From positions 65,749 to 129,748 of the forward strand of contig DATHDS010000013.1 in NCBI GenBank assembly GCA_035318925.1: a stretch of 64,000 bases of DNA. Reading direction: 5' to 3'. Below the pieces are notes generated by a model. That model worked only from the letters and a program-made list of their open reading frames with translations. It made no database searches and was not told the origin of the DNA. Shown here in pieces: positions 32,125 to 41,053 of the stretch. The DNA is from VAXT01 sp035318925 (GTDB lineage Bacteria; Actinomycetota; Thermoleophilia; Gaiellales; Gaiellaceae). The translations under genes and the position numbers were made by a program. How positions within the stretch are numbered: position 1 is the first letter of the stretch; each line of letters begins with the position of its first letter.

Positions 32125-35100
32125 AGACGCACGACGCGCGAGACGACGACGTCTCGGCCGCGAGCCGACTCGACGACGGCGCGGAGCAGGTGCCGTCCGT
32201 GCCGAGCCGCCGGGGCGTGCCAGCCGGCGCTGTAGAGACCCGAGATGCCCTTCCGCACGGTCTTGATCGGCCGCTTGCCGTCGAGGAAACGCACATCGTG
32301 AATCTTGCCAGTCGTATTGGCGACGACGACCAGTCCCTGGTTGCCGTGCAGGCAGCCTCGGCCCCGAGGCAGGAGCCACGTCGCCGTCGTTCCGCGCACG
32401 GCCCGGATCCGCGCGCCGCGGTAGCTCGTGTTCGGCATCACGTTGGGGCCGAAGGTGGTGATGTTCTTCGCTTCCTGGAAGTCCGAAGCGCCGAAGATCG
32501 CGCGCGTGCTCCCGCGTCGCAGCCGCGGCGCTGTGGATGGGAGCACGTAGAGGGCGACGCCCGAGCTCGCGTCGTAGGCGATCGCGGCGAGGACCGCTCC
32601 CCTGTACGCGATGAGGAGCGAGAAGGGGTCGACCCCCGAGCCGCTGTCCTGGGCTCGCACGGCGAGGGTCGGACGGCCGCCCGCAACCCGGCGCGTGAGC
32701 AGCCGGATCCGCGGGGGACGGAGGTCGTTGACCCAGTAGCGCAGGCGGTACCGGCCGCGGAGCGGTTTGCCGGTATAGACGTCCTGGGCCGAGTCGACCG
32801 AGACGTAGTAGCGCTTGAGCCGCGGGAACTCGGTTCCGGCCGAGCCGATCGCGAGCCCGAAGTCGAACGTCAGCGGGTTGACGTCGACCGGCGTGCCCGC
32901 CTCGCCCTGGACGTCGTTCTCGTCGAGTGACCCGAGGAGCCAGGGGTCGATCACGGCGCCGCTCGTCGCCGAGACGACGGCGACCCCGAGGTTGACGACG
33001 GGCCGGTCGATGTGCGGGACGAGATACACGCGTTCGGCACCGTCCTCCACCACGGGCGGGTCGGTGATGTTCGGCGGGTAGCCGAACGGTGCCGCCGGCC
33101 AGCGGTAAGCGCTCACGCGCGACGTGTCGCCCACGGTCGTGCCGTTCTGGAACTTGCGCAACGGGATCGGCACGACGTCCTGCAGCGCCGGGCGCGTGAC
33201 GAAGAAGGCGTACGGGATGCGTCTCGTCACGGTCCCGCGGCGCAGGACGACGAAGCCGTAGTCGTCCCCGGCCGCGGCCTGCGCGGTGGCGCTCGCCGCG
33301 ACCGGAAGCTCGGCGCGCCCCCCCGGCGCCAGGGCGACGAGCGCCGGAGCCTCCAGCGAAGAGCCCGTGCTCGCCGACTGGGGCAGGACCTCGACCGACC
33401 AGGTGCCGGAGCCGCCGCCCGCATCCGTCACTTCGACGTCGAGCACCTGCCGGGCCGGCCCTCTCTTCACGTTCAAGTCCCCGAACGAGAGCGAGCTCGG
33501 GCTCGTGAACACCTTCGGGTCGTCCGCCCTGGGGACGTCGATCAGCCCGCCGCCTTCCAGGAACACCGAGGCCTCGGTCGTCTTTGCCGTGTCGGCCCAG
33601 GCCGGGCCCGCGGTTGAGACGAGCGCGGAGCGGACCTCGGAGGGCGTCCAGCCCGGATGGCGCTGGAGCAGCAGGGCCGCCGTGCCGGCCACGTGTGGGG
33701 TCGCCATGCTCGTGCCGTCGAACGAAGCGAACGAGGCACCCGCGAACTCGGGCAACGTCGAGGAGAGGATCTGGCCGCCCGGCGCGGTGACGTCGGGCTT
33801 CAGCAGGTGGTCGAACGCGGTCGGGCCGGCCGAGGAGAAGCTCGTGATGATGCCCCCGCGGCCCGTGAGCAGCTCTTGCGGAGCGAGGTTGAACCGAACT
33901 GCCGCGCTGCCGCCGCCGAAGCCGACCATGAAGTCGCGCAACCTGGCTCCGTCGAGATCCGACACGGTGCCGGCCGGGATGTCGAGCGGGAGGTCGTCCG
34001 CCTCTCCCGCCCGGTTGTCGACGAGCACCATGCCCTTCGCTCCTCCGATGAAAGCCGCGCGGATCTCCTTGCCCACGATCGCGCAGCCGCCGCGGGAAAC
34101 TAGCGCGATCTTCCCTTTCAGAGAGTCGATCGGCAGGGTCGTGTCGACCGCGTTCGGATGCGCGACACCGCAGAGCAGGCGGTCGACGGGCCGCCCGTCG
34201 GTCCCGGTCACCGAGCCCACGTCGACGAGTGTCTGGTCCTGGGTCTCCCAGCCCGGGAAGGTGCGCTTCGGGAACGACGTTCGGAACGGGATGTTCCGCA
34301 GGTTCGCGGGCGCGCTCGAATCCTGAACCGAGACCGACGGCGCGAAGATGTGCAGGTTCGACGCCGCCGCGACGGTGATGGCGTCGGTGGCGGTGCCGGG
34401 CGAGTCGATGCTGCCGAGTCCGAAGTCGTCGCGTTCGTTGCCGGCTGCGATCACCGGCACGACCCCGGCGGCGGCCACGTTGTTCGTCGCCTCGATCAGC
34501 GCGTCGTTCACCGGGTCCGTCTCCGCGGCGCCGCCGGAGAAGTTGATGACGTCCATGCCGTCGCGAACGGCGGCCTCGAAGGCGGCCACGATCTCCGGTG
34601 TGTTCGCGGTGTAGCCCCCTCGGGTCGGGATGTTGAAGACTCGGTAGTTCCCGATCCAGGCGTTCGGCGCGATCCCGGAGAGGTTCGTCACCGGCGGATG
34701 GTCGAGCCCGCCCGGGGAACTGGTGCCCGACCGTCCTGCCGCGATGCCCGCGACGTGCGTGGCGTGGAACGATGCCTTGCGGTCGATCGGCAGCCGTCCG
34801 GCGCGGCCCGAGCCTGGGCCGGGATAGGCGCGGGCGACGATCACCTTCGGGGTCGTCCACCTGAGCCCGCCCTTCGGGAACCCCGGCGGGTACGACATGC
34901 CGGTGGGTGTGAAGAAGATGTGGTTCGCGTCGACGCCGTCGTCGATGATGCCGATCTTCATGCCTTCCCCGCGGTCGCCGGTCGAGGCCCAGAACGTGTC
35001 AGCCCGGATCAGGTGTGGGCTCTTGTTCAGCGACATCTTGTAGGCGACGCTCGGATAGATCCTCGTCACGAATGGGAGCCCTGCGAGCGTCGTCAGCCGT

Positions 35101-35504
35101 CCGACCGGGAGGTCGACGGTCACTCCGTCGAGGATGACCTGGAAGCGGCGGGAGACGATCGCGCCCGGGATCGCCCGGTGGATGGCCGTGACGGCTGCGC
35201 TCTGTGCCTGCTCGACGCGGGCGAGGTAGCGGCGCGACGACCCGGTGTTCACGTCGAGCCGGCGAGAGGTGCCGCCGAGGGCCAGGTCCTCGGAGTAGGC
35301 GGCGGCGAGCGGTGGCAGATCGAGCCGCGCGATCACGCGCACGCGGCCGCGAGAATGCTCGCGGGGAATCCGCAGCGGGCCCTTCCACATCGGCGGGGCG
35401 ATGTCTCGGGCGTGGGGGCGGCGGATCGGCTGGAGCGCGGTGGATGCCGAGGACGTGCAGGCGAGTGCCGCGACCGCTGCGGCAAGAAGAGCGATGCGGC
35501 GCAA
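32115..35504 (-). CDS. large secreted subtilase (S8 serine protease) with PA-like insert
   Basis: 1129 residues with a signal peptide (RRIALLAAAVAALACTSSAS). A propeptide (about 25-155) precedes the catalytic domain with Asp188 (GIIDDGVD), His247 (FHATHVAG), oxyanion Asn356 (AAGNERDD) and Ser599 (GTSMATPHVAG). Residues about 430-545 form a protease-associated-type insert (KGKIALVSRGGCAIVGKEIRAAFIGGAKGMVLVDN). The 500-residue C-terminal part is beta-rich with no anchor visible. TTG at 35504 is preceded by TACTCT 7 nt upstream, so it is probably leaderless. Confidence 0.9.
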   Translation of the reverse strand: MRRIALLAAAVAALACTSSASTALQPIRRPHARDIAPPMWKGPLRIPREHSRGRVRVIARLDLPPLAAAYSEDLALGGTSRRLDVNTGSSRRYLARVEQAQSAAVTAIHRAIPGAIVSRRFQVILDGVTVDLPVGRLTTLAGLPFVTRIYPSVAYKMSLNKSPHLIRADTFWASTGDRGEGMKIGIIDDGVDANHIFFTPTGMSYPPGFPKGGLRWTTPKVIVARAYPGPGSGRAGRLPIDRKASFHATHVAGIAAGRSGTSSPGGLDHPPVTNLSGIAPNAWIGNYRVFNIPTRGGYTANTPEIVAAFEAAVRDGMDVINFSGGAAETDPVNDALIEATNNVAAAGVVPVIAAGNERDDFGLGSIDSPGTATDAITVAAASNLHIFAPSVSVQDSSAPANLRNIPFRTSFPKRTFPGWETQDQTLVDVGSVTGTDGRPVDRLLCGVAHPNAVDTTLPIDSLKGKIALVSRGGCAIVGKEIRAAFIGGAKGMVLVDNRAGEADDLPLDIPAGTVSDLDGARLRDFMVGFGGGSAAVRFNLAPQELLTGRGGIITSFSSAGPTAFDHLLKPDVTAPGGQILSSTLPEFAGASFASFDGTSMATPHVAGTAALLLQRHPGWTPSEVRSALVSTAGPAWADTAKTTEASVFLEGGGLIDVPRADDPKVFTSPSSLSFGDLNVKRGPARQVLDVEVTDAGGGSGTWSVEVLPQSASTGSSLEAPALVALAPGGRAELPVAASATAQAAAGDDYGFVVLRRGTVTRRIPYAFFVTRPALQDVVPIPLRKFQNGTTVGDTSRVSAYRWPAAPFGYPPNITDPPVVEDGAERVYLVPHIDRPVVNLGVAVVSATSGAVIDPWLLGSLDENDVQGEAGTPVDVNPLTFDFGLAIGSAGTEFPRLKRYYVSVDSAQDVYTGKPLRGRYRLRYWVNDLRPPRIRLLTRRVAGGRPTLAVRAQDSGSGVDPFSLLIAYRGAVLAAIAYDASSGVALYVLPSTAPRLRRGSTRAIFGASDFQEAKNITTFGPNVMPNTSYRGARIRAVRGTTATWLLPRGRGCLHGNQGLVVVANTTGKIHDVRFLDGKRPIKTVRKGISGLYSAGWHAPAARHGRHLLRAVVESARGRDVVVSRVVRLCK

Positions 35505-35511
35505 GAGCCTC

Positions 35512-35532
35512 AGAGTACCCGCCCGTTAGGAT
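35512..35532. promoter_or_regulatory. back-to-back -10 boxes for the subtilase and fabI
   Basis: TACTCT on the minus strand (35517-35512) ends 7 nt before the subtilase TTG. TAGGAT on the plus strand (35527-35532) ends 6 nt before the fabI GTG. The intergenic region is 34 bp, so each -35 lies near or within the opposing gene. Confidence 0.45.
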
Positions 35533-35538
35533 CGCGGC

Positions 35539-36315
35539 GTGCGCCGGTTCGAAGGCAAGCGCGGGCTCGTGCTCGGGGTCGCCAACAAGCGGTCGATCGC
35601 GTGGGCGATCGCGCGGCGGCTGGCCGAGGAGGGCGCCCAGCTTGCGTTCACCTACCAGGGCGAGCGCATCGAGAAGAGCGTCCGCGACCTCGCGGAGACC
35701 GTCTCGAGCCCGCTCGTCACCGAGTGCGACGTCCGCTCTGACGAAGACATCGTGCGCGTAGTCCAGGAGGCCGGCGAGTCCTTCGGCGGGCAGCTCGACG
35801 TCCTCGTCCACTCGGTCGCCTATGCCGCGGCCGAGGATCTGGAGGGCCGCTTCACCGACACGCCCCGTGACCGCTTCTGGATGGCGCTCGACGTGAGCGC
35901 ATACTCGCTCGTCGCGTGCGCACGTGCGGCCGAGCCGCTGATGGAGGCTGCCGGCGGCGGCTCGATCCTGACCATGACGTACCTCGGCGGCGAGCGGGCT
36001 GTCCCCCACTACAACGTGATGGGCGTGGCGAAGGCAACCCTCAACGCGTCGGTTCGCTATCTGGCCTGGGACCTCGGCCAAAAGAACGTGCGCGTGAACG
36101 CCATCTCAGCGGGCCCGGTGCGCACGCTCGCCGCCCGCTCGATCGCCGGCTTCCCGACGATGGAGGCAATCGTCGAGGAACGCGCTCCGCTCCACCGGCA
36201 TATCGACGCGGACGACGTCGGCGCCGCGGCCGCGTACCTGCTCTCGGACGAAGCCGACAATGTGACCGGGACGACGCTCTACGTCGACTCCGGCTACCAC
36301 GCGATGGGGATGTAG
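35539..36315 (+). CDS. fabI: enoyl-[acyl-carrier-protein] reductase (NADH)
   Basis: 258 residues. FabI-type SDR with the altered Rossmann motif LVLGVANKRSIAWAIARRLAEEGAQ, the AAED(L)-like VAYAAAEDLEGRF, MTYLGGERAVPHYNVMGVAKA with the Tyr-x6-Lys catalytic pair, and AISAGPVRTLAARSI before the substrate lid. It catalyses the last step of fatty-acid elongation. GTG start with TAGGAT 6 nt upstream. Confidence 0.94.
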   Translation: MRRFEGKRGLVLGVANKRSIAWAIARRLAEEGAQLAFTYQGERIEKSVRDLAETVSSPLVTECDVRSDEDIVRVVQEAGESFGGQLDVLVHSVAYAAAEDLEGRFTDTPRDRFWMALDVSAYSLVACARAAEPLMEAAGGGSILTMTYLGGERAVPHYNVMGVAKATLNASVRYLAWDLGQKNVRVNAISAGPVRTLAARSIAGFPTMEAIVEERAPLHRHIDADDVGAAAAYLLSDEADNVTGTTLYVDSGYHAMGM

Positions 36316-36337
36316 GTTCGCCGAGATCGCAGTCTCG

Positions 36338-37474
36338 TCAGCTGTGGCCGAACCAGCGGGCACTGCGACTCGAACCGAAGTGGTGCTTCTCGGCCACGAG
36401 GGCGTCGGACGGTTCTTGGAACGTGCCGGTCGGCTTCGGGCCTGAAAGAAAATCGACGTCGACGCGGCCGACGAGACCGGCGCCGAACTCGACGTAACAG
36501 GAGCCGCGCCCGTCGTAGGCATCCGGCTCCTCACCGCGCCCCAACCCCGCGATGAGCGACGCCCCCACGACGCGCGCTGCGCCCTCGGCGAAGACGCCCG
36601 CCTTCGGCACCCCGATCGTCGCCACGTCCCCGATCGCGTACACCCCCGGAAACCGAGTCTCGAGCGTTCGGGGGTTCACAGGGACGTAGTCCTCCTCGGT
36701 CAGCCCGCTTGCCCGCACGACGGCGGGAGCGCGATGCTTCGGGACGCCCAGGAAAAGGTCGTAGGGCAGCTCGGCTCCGTCGTCGAGTACCGCGACGCGC
36801 CGGCCAGGATCGAGAGAGCTCACCCGACGAGCGGGGACGAACTCGATGCCCCGCTCGGCGAAGGCGTCGACGAGCGCGCGCGAGGTCTCCGGTGACGGAG
36901 GGACCGGAGCGGAGAAGGGAATGACGATGGAGATCTCGCACTCACCGCGGACTCCCCGGTCCGACAGGTAATCGTGCAGCAGCAGAGCTGCCTCGCTCGG
37001 CGCCGGCGGGCATTTGAACGGCGCAGCGCAGACGCCGACGATTGCTCGACCCTGCGAGAAGCTCGGCAGCAACTCGCCCAGCTGCTCGGCGCCGGCCACG
37101 GAGTAGAACTCGTTGCCTCCCTCGGCGAGCCCGGGGGTCGCGTCGAGGTCGTAGTCGGCGCCGAGCGCCACGACCAGGAAGTCCGCCTCGTGGACTCCGT
37201 CGTCGGTGGTCACTCGCCGCGTTTCGGGCTCGATCCCTGTGACCGTCTGCTGCAGGAAGCGCACGCCGGGCTTTTCGATGTCGCGGTAGGCGATGCGGAC
37301 GGCATCACCCGTCGTCCGGCCGAACATGACGTCGAGCTTCGCGAACCCGAAGACGAACGCGTCGTTTTGGTCGATCAGCGTCACCTCGACGTCGTCGCCG
37401 AGCGCTTCGGACAGGAGTGTGGCCAGCTCGAGGCCGCCGAAACCGGCTCCGAGGATGACGACCCGTGGTTTCAC
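36338..37474 (-). CDS. FAD-dependent pyridine nucleotide-disulphide oxidoreductase (SQR/NDH-2-like)
   Basis: 378 residues. The FAD motif is PRVVILGAGFGGLELATLL, then the ATG-like VVALGADYDLDATPGL, and a second nucleotide region SIVIPFSAPVPPSPETSRALVDAFAERGIEF, with GVYAIGDVATIGVPKAGVFAEG closing the FAD site. The overall pattern is that of sulfide:quinone-reductase-like and type II NADH dehydrogenases. A Cys pair is present only as VCAAPFKCPP, resembling flavocytochrome c/SQR proteins. GTG 37474 has TACGCT 6 nt upstream. Electron donor uncertain. Confidence 0.8.
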   Translation of the reverse strand: MKPRVVILGAGFGGLELATLLSEALGDDVEVTLIDQNDAFVFGFAKLDVMFGRTTGDAVRIAYRDIEKPGVRFLQQTVTGIEPETRRVTTDDGVHEADFLVVALGADYDLDATPGLAEGGNEFYSVAGAEQLGELLPSFSQGRAIVGVCAAPFKCPPAPSEAALLLHDYLSDRGVRGECEISIVIPFSAPVPPSPETSRALVDAFAERGIEFVPARRVSSLDPGRRVAVLDDGAELPYDLFLGVPKHRAPAVVRASGLTEEDYVPVNPRTLETRFPGVYAIGDVATIGVPKAGVFAEGAARVVGASLIAGLGRGEEPDAYDGRGSCYVEFGAGLVGRVDVDFLSGPKPTGTFQEPSDALVAEKHHFGSSRSARWFGHS

Positions 37475-37480
37475 CCGTCG

Positions 37481-37486
37481 AGCGTA
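37481..37486 (-). promoter_or_regulatory. -10 box (TACGCT) for the FAD oxidoreductase
   Basis: TACGCT on the minus strand ends 6 nt before GTG 37474. No ribosome-binding site between. Confidence 0.45.
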
Positions 37487-37499
37487 CCGCTGACGGGAG

Positions 37500-37873
37500 C
37501 TAGGCGCCGCCCGATTCGAGGATTCGGTCCGCCACGATTCCGGGGGCGTCGAGCTCGACATGGTGACCCGCTCCGTCGCTCGCCGCGAGCAGGGCCACGT
37601 ACCCGCCCAACGAGTGCCCCGCGATAGTCACGCCGTTGAGCTCGAGTCGGTCGAGCAGCCAGAACAGGTCGCGCTCGTAGTCCGAATACGGTAGGAGTCG
37701 CGGTGCCCGCTGTGGCCGTGCCCCCGAAAGTCGAGCGCGACGAGACGAATGCCCTCGAGCAGAGGGACGACGCGCAGCCAGTAGCCGAGGTGGCAGGTCA
37801 GCCCGTGCAAGAGGACGACCGGCCGGCCCTGGCCCGAATCCGAAAGCGCCAGCGCGTCAGTGCGCGTGGGCAT
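37500..37873 (-). pseudogene. decayed alpha/beta hydrolase
   Basis: The N-terminal half reads from ATG 37873 (GRPVVLLHGLTCHLGYW, then LVALDFRGHGHSGHRDSYR). Near 37690 the frame shifts by one base and continues as YSDYERDLFWLLDRLELNG and the nucleophile elbow GHSLGGYVALLA. It then jumps straight to a C-terminal-like GHHVELDAPG with the His and ends in ILESGGA. Roughly 100 residues including the lid and catalytic acid are missing. One frameshift plus an internal deletion make this a pseudogene. It overlaps the yibE/F-type gene by 17 bp. Confidence 0.75.
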
Positions 37874-39086
37874 GTGCCTGCGCCGAGAGCTGCCGGTCGC
37901 TCATGCGCAGCGCCAGGAGCGCAGCCAGCCCCGTCGTGATCGGCATCGAGGCGATCAGCCCGATCGAGCCGACGAGTGCGGCCACGATCTCCTCGGCGAC
38001 CGCCTCGCTGTTCACCGAATCCGTGAAGGTCGTGCCGCCGATCGAAAAGATCAGCAGGACCGGCAGCGACGCGCCCGCGTAGGCGAAGACGAGCGTGTTG
38101 ACCGTCGCTGCGATGTGGTCGTGGCCCACGTCGACCGCTCCTCGGAAGAGCTCGCGGAAACGAAGCGCGGGGTTCGCGCGCCGCAGGGCAATCACTGTCG
38201 AGGCCTGGCTGACCGTCAGGTCGACAAGAACGCCGAGCGCGCCGATGACCATCCCGGCCAGCAGCAGCCCCTGCAGGCTGATCTTCGAGTCCGTTGCGTT
38301 GAGGAGCGTCGCCTCCTCCGACGAAGCGCCGGTCAGATGCGCAAGGTGCGTGAAGCCGTAGGCAAGGAGCACGGCTAGCATGAGGCTCGCGGCAGTCCCT
38401 AGCCAGGCCGCGATCGCCTTGGCGCCGAGGCCGTACGAGAGCGGAATCGTCACCAGCATCACCGCCAGCGCCCCGACCAGGGCAACCGCAACCGCGGAAT
38501 GGCCCATCAGGATCGACGGGATCACGAACTTGAGGACGATCACGAGGCTCGCGGCGAGCCCGACGAGCGCGCGCAGCCCGTGGAAGCGTCCGGTGGCCAG
38601 GAGCAGCACGACGAAGGCGATGCCGAGCCACACCATCGGCAGGCGCCGGTCGAAGTCGCTGAACGAGTAGGGCGGCAGCTTCACCGTTGAGCCAACGGGA
38701 GGCGGCGGGTTGCGGATCACCCGGATCAGGTCACCCCGTTTCAGGGCGCCCAGGCCCGGGATCGGAGTCACCTCGAACGTCGTCGACCCCCCTTTTCGGG
38801 GCCCGCTGGAGAGCTTGACTGTCACGCTCTGGCAGGTCGAGCCCCGGTTGAACGTGCAAGGCCCCCGCGAGGAGTGCGTGACGCGGGCGCCCAGGGTCGC
38901 GATCGTCTGGATCGAGGTCGGGCGCTTCAACTTGCCGGAGGGCCACAGCAGCACGAGCCCCACGATCGTGGCGAGGACGAGCGCGGCGAGCGCGAGCAGC
39001 ATGACGTTCACGATCGGCGACCGATTCCTCGGCACTCTTCGGAAGAGCCTGCCGCGGCCAGCGCGCTCAGGGTGAGCTTCGGCCAC
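37857..39086 (-). CDS. YibE/F family membrane protein
   Basis: 409 residues. One N-terminal hydrophobic segment (VMLLALAALVLATIVGLVLLW), a soluble beta domain (about 55-145) with two cysteines (RGPCTFNRGSTCQSV), then about seven membrane helices. The family core is LVVGLAAS-like ALVGLAASLVIVLKFVIPSIL, SSEEATLLNATDSKISLQGLLLAGMVIGALGVLVDLTVSQAS and AVDVGHDHIAATVNTLVFAYAGASLPVLLIF. The C-terminus ends in His-Ala repeats. The role is unknown. Confidence 0.82.
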   Translation of the reverse strand: MAEAHPERAGRGRLFRRVPRNRSPIVNVMLLALAALVLATIVGLVLLWPSGKLKRPTSIQTIATLGARVTHSSRGPCTFNRGSTCQSVTVKLSSGPRKGGSTTFEVTPIPGLGALKRGDLIRVIRNPPPPVGSTVKLPPYSFSDFDRRLPMVWLGIAFVVLLLATGRFHGLRALVGLAASLVIVLKFVIPSILMGHSAVAVALVGALAVMLVTIPLSYGLGAKAIAAWLGTAASLMLAVLLAYGFTHLAHLTGASSEEATLLNATDSKISLQGLLLAGMVIGALGVLVDLTVSQASTVIALRRANPALRFRELFRGAVDVGHDHIAATVNTLVFAYAGASLPVLLIFSIGGTTFTDSVNSEAVAEEIVAALVGSIGLIASMPITTGLAALLALRMSDRQLSAQAHAHAH

Positions 39087-39116
39087 CCGCCGATCTTGCC
39101 GACCGAGGCGGACGGT

Positions 39117-40658
39117 TCACTTTCCGAGGGAGTAGATCGCGATCGGCCCTTCTCGGGCGACGAGCCGGCCGCCGCACGGATTCGGGCGGCCGAAATGAGT
39201 CGCGAGATACCGGACCTGGAGGATCGCGAGGGCTCGACAGGGAGCGCGCTGCAACGAACGGAGTGCAGCATCGGCCGCGAGCGGAGCCGTGGTCGAGTAG
39301 CCCGAGGGATGCTCCCGTGGCGCCTGCATGAGGTAGTAGGCGTCGACGCTCGCGTCCTGATCGTCAGGCAGGAACGCCGGAAGCTCGACCAGCCGTCCCG
39401 AGGGCTGTGAGCGGAGCGCCGCGTAGGCGCGGTTGTGCTCGTCGGCGGCGGTCGCGTGGAAAAGGCCGAGATGGAGGTCGACGAGGAGCAGCACCGCGAC
39501 GATCAACGCCGTGCCCGGCCAGTTCAACCGCGAGACCGCGACGGCGACCAGGGCGGCGAGCGCCAGGCAGGCGATCGGCATCAGTCGCTCCGGCACGCGC
39601 GTGTGCTTGAGCCCGGGCAGGTGCCGCCAGAGCGTCTCGTAGCCGGGCAGGTTTGCCCCCAGGGCCAACAGCGAGGGAACAAGCGCACCAACCCCCAGCA
39701 CGAGGGACAGTCCCCACCGGCGACCGGCCGTCAGTAGGGCGAGGCCCGCGACCGCGAGCAACAAGACGGTCCAGCCCAGGTAGACGATCCCCTCGACCTC
39801 GTGCCCATTGCGCGAGAGGAAGTCGGACAGGCTCGCCGAGTAATGCTCGACCTGCCCGAAGGAGCGACCGCTCGCCCCCGTCGTGCCGCGCACGACTGCG
39901 AAGTCGGCGAGTAGTCCCGCTCCGAGCGCCGGGACCACGAGCACCACCGCCCAGCGGAAGCGGACGAACGCGTAGAGGCCGAAGAACGGAATCGCGCCGA
40001 GCGCGAGGTGGAGCTGGCCCGAAAGCGGGATCGAGGCGAGTGCCAGGCCCGCGAGCAGGAGCCACCACAGGGAATGCCGCCTGGCCCGCTCGACCCCGTA
40101 CAGCGACAGGGGCAGCAGCATCGCAACCCACGCGAGCAGGTGTCCGGCGCTCCACTGCGCCTGGAGGTAGGGCGCGAGCGAGAAGGCGAGGCCTCCCGTG
40201 AGCGCGGCGCTCCGACGCAGTCCCAGCTCTCTCAGCCACAGCGCGGCCAGCCCGCCCGCGCCCATGAAACCCAGGAGCACGAACAGGTTCCACGCCGCGA
40301 CGGTTCCGAACGCTTGCTTCAGCGGCCAGTAGACGAGCCCGAACGGCCAGCCGGCGAGATTCCAGCGCGGCTTGACCTCTGGCCGGAAGCTGTATGGATC
40401 GCGCCAGGGCGCGCGCCCGTGCTCGAGTTGGTGCCCGACGAGCCAGAGCTGGTACCCGGTCTGCAGGTGGTCACCGGGCGCCGCCTCGCCGTGACCGGAA
40501 CGACCGTCGGCCATAAACGCCGTGTCCAGGGACCTGGTCCCGGGCCATGTCGTAAGGAGACCTGCCCCGAGGTAGAGCGCGCAGGCGAGCGCTACAAGGC
40601 CCGCGCGGCCGCGAGCAGCTCGTCGAAGTCGGGCACCTCGCCGGTGTCGTAATGCCAT
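39117..40658 (-). CDS. multi-pass membrane protein, GT-C glycosyltransferase-like
   Basis: 513 residues with about 11 hydrophobic segments after a basic N-terminus. The first extracytoplasmic loop (TTWPGTRSLDTAFMADGRSGHGEAAPGDHLQTGYQLW, read in parts) has the acidic residues expected of GT-C or DUF6044/YfhO-like enzymes, and a soluble C-terminal region (about 410-513) follows the last helix. It could transfer lipid-linked sugars; the family is uncertain. ATG 40658 overlaps the peroxiredoxin end by 67 bp, so it is probably co-transcribed with that gene. Confidence 0.65.
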   Translation of the reverse strand: MALRHRRGARLRRAARGRAGLVALACALYLGAGLLTTWPGTRSLDTAFMADGRSGHGEAAPGDHLQTGYQLWLVGHQLEHGRAPWRDPYSFRPEVKPRWNLAGWPFGLVYWPLKQAFGTVAAWNLFVLLGFMGAGGLAALWLRELGLRRSAALTGGLAFSLAPYLQAQWSAGHLLAWVAMLLPLSLYGVERARRHSLWWLLLAGLALASIPLSGQLHLALGAIPFFGLYAFVRFRWAVVLVVPALGAGLLADFAVVRGTTGASGRSFGQVEHYSASLSDFLSRNGHEVEGIVYLGWTVLLLAVAGLALLTAGRRWGLSLVLGVGALVPSLLALGANLPGYETLWRHLPGLKHTRVPERLMPIACLALAALVAVAVSRLNWPGTALIVAVLLLVDLHLGLFHATAADEHNRAYAALRSQPSGRLVELPAFLPDDQDASVDAYYLMQAPREHPSGYSTTAPLAADAALRSLQRAPCRALAILQVRYLATHFGRPNPCGGRLVAREGPIAIYSLGK

Positions 40659-41053
40659 GCCCCGCGGACCGTACCCCCGCGCCCAACGAGGAAGGCCGTT
40701 CGTTCGGCGACGTCCTTCATGCCGCGGAACTCGTGCGGGACGCCGAAGCCCCGTACGGCGTCGGCGTTCCAGTCCGACAGGAACTGGATCTCACCGAGGT
40801 CGAGCGCCTGGCTCCACGCCGTCTGCGTCCAGCACGAGTCGCGTGAGATCGCGAACGGCACGACCCCTGTCTGCTCGAGCTCCGCTCTCCTGTCACGCAG
40901 GAGCTCGAGCTCGTTCGTTCAGGTCGACGACCAGGCGAAGAGGAAGAAGAGAAAGAGCGCGGGCGCGTCGACGACGAGCTCCGCGATCGTCGTCGGCTCA
41001 CGCGGCGCCATCCAGACGGTCGCCCCGGGAACCTGGTCACCGACCCCGAGCAT
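40592..41053 (-). CDS. probable selenocysteine-containing peroxiredoxin (AhpE-like)
   Basis: 153 codons with an in-frame TGA at codon 45 (40919-40921). The frame reads GVGDQVPGATVW..., then LFLFFLFAWSST, TGA, TNELELLRDRRAEL, FAISRDSCWTQTAW and FLSDWNADAVRGFGV. Aligned without gaps to actinobacterial AhpE (VFFPLAFTGICQGELDQLRD), TGA falls on the peroxidatic Cys45. The mRNA after TGA folds into CUCCUG-CGUGA-CAGGAG (40903-40887), whose apical loop lies 21 nt from the UGA and has G in its second position, meeting bacterial SECIS criteria. A lower stem GCUCGAG / CUCGAGC is possible. The start overlaps the zinc-ribbon stop (ATGA). The alternative is a TGC-to-TGA nonsense mutation. Confidence 0.75.
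40887..40918 (-). promoter_or_regulatory. candidate bacterial SECIS element
   Basis: Directly after the in-frame UGA: 15 nt, a 6-bp stem CUCCUG / CAGGAG and apical loop CGUGA (40897-40893). Optional lower pairing is between 40910-40904 and 40879-40873. Loop distance and the early loop G agree with known bacterial SECIS elements read by SelB. Confidence 0.6.

Noticed and set aside
31384..34860. 1158-codon open frame on the minus strand
   Set aside because: Most of it is a shadow of the subtilase gene in another frame with arginine-rich composition; only the final 246 codons (SDR) are real.
32115..35504. Subtilase and downstream SDR as part of a lanthipeptide or other biosynthetic cluster
   Set aside because: No precursor peptide, modifying enzyme or dedicated transporter is nearby; the neighbours are housekeeping genes.
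40592..41053. Ordinary frameshift or two separate genes for the peroxiredoxin
   Set aside because: Both halves are in the same reading frame and join without gap in the family alignment; only a single TGA codon separates them.
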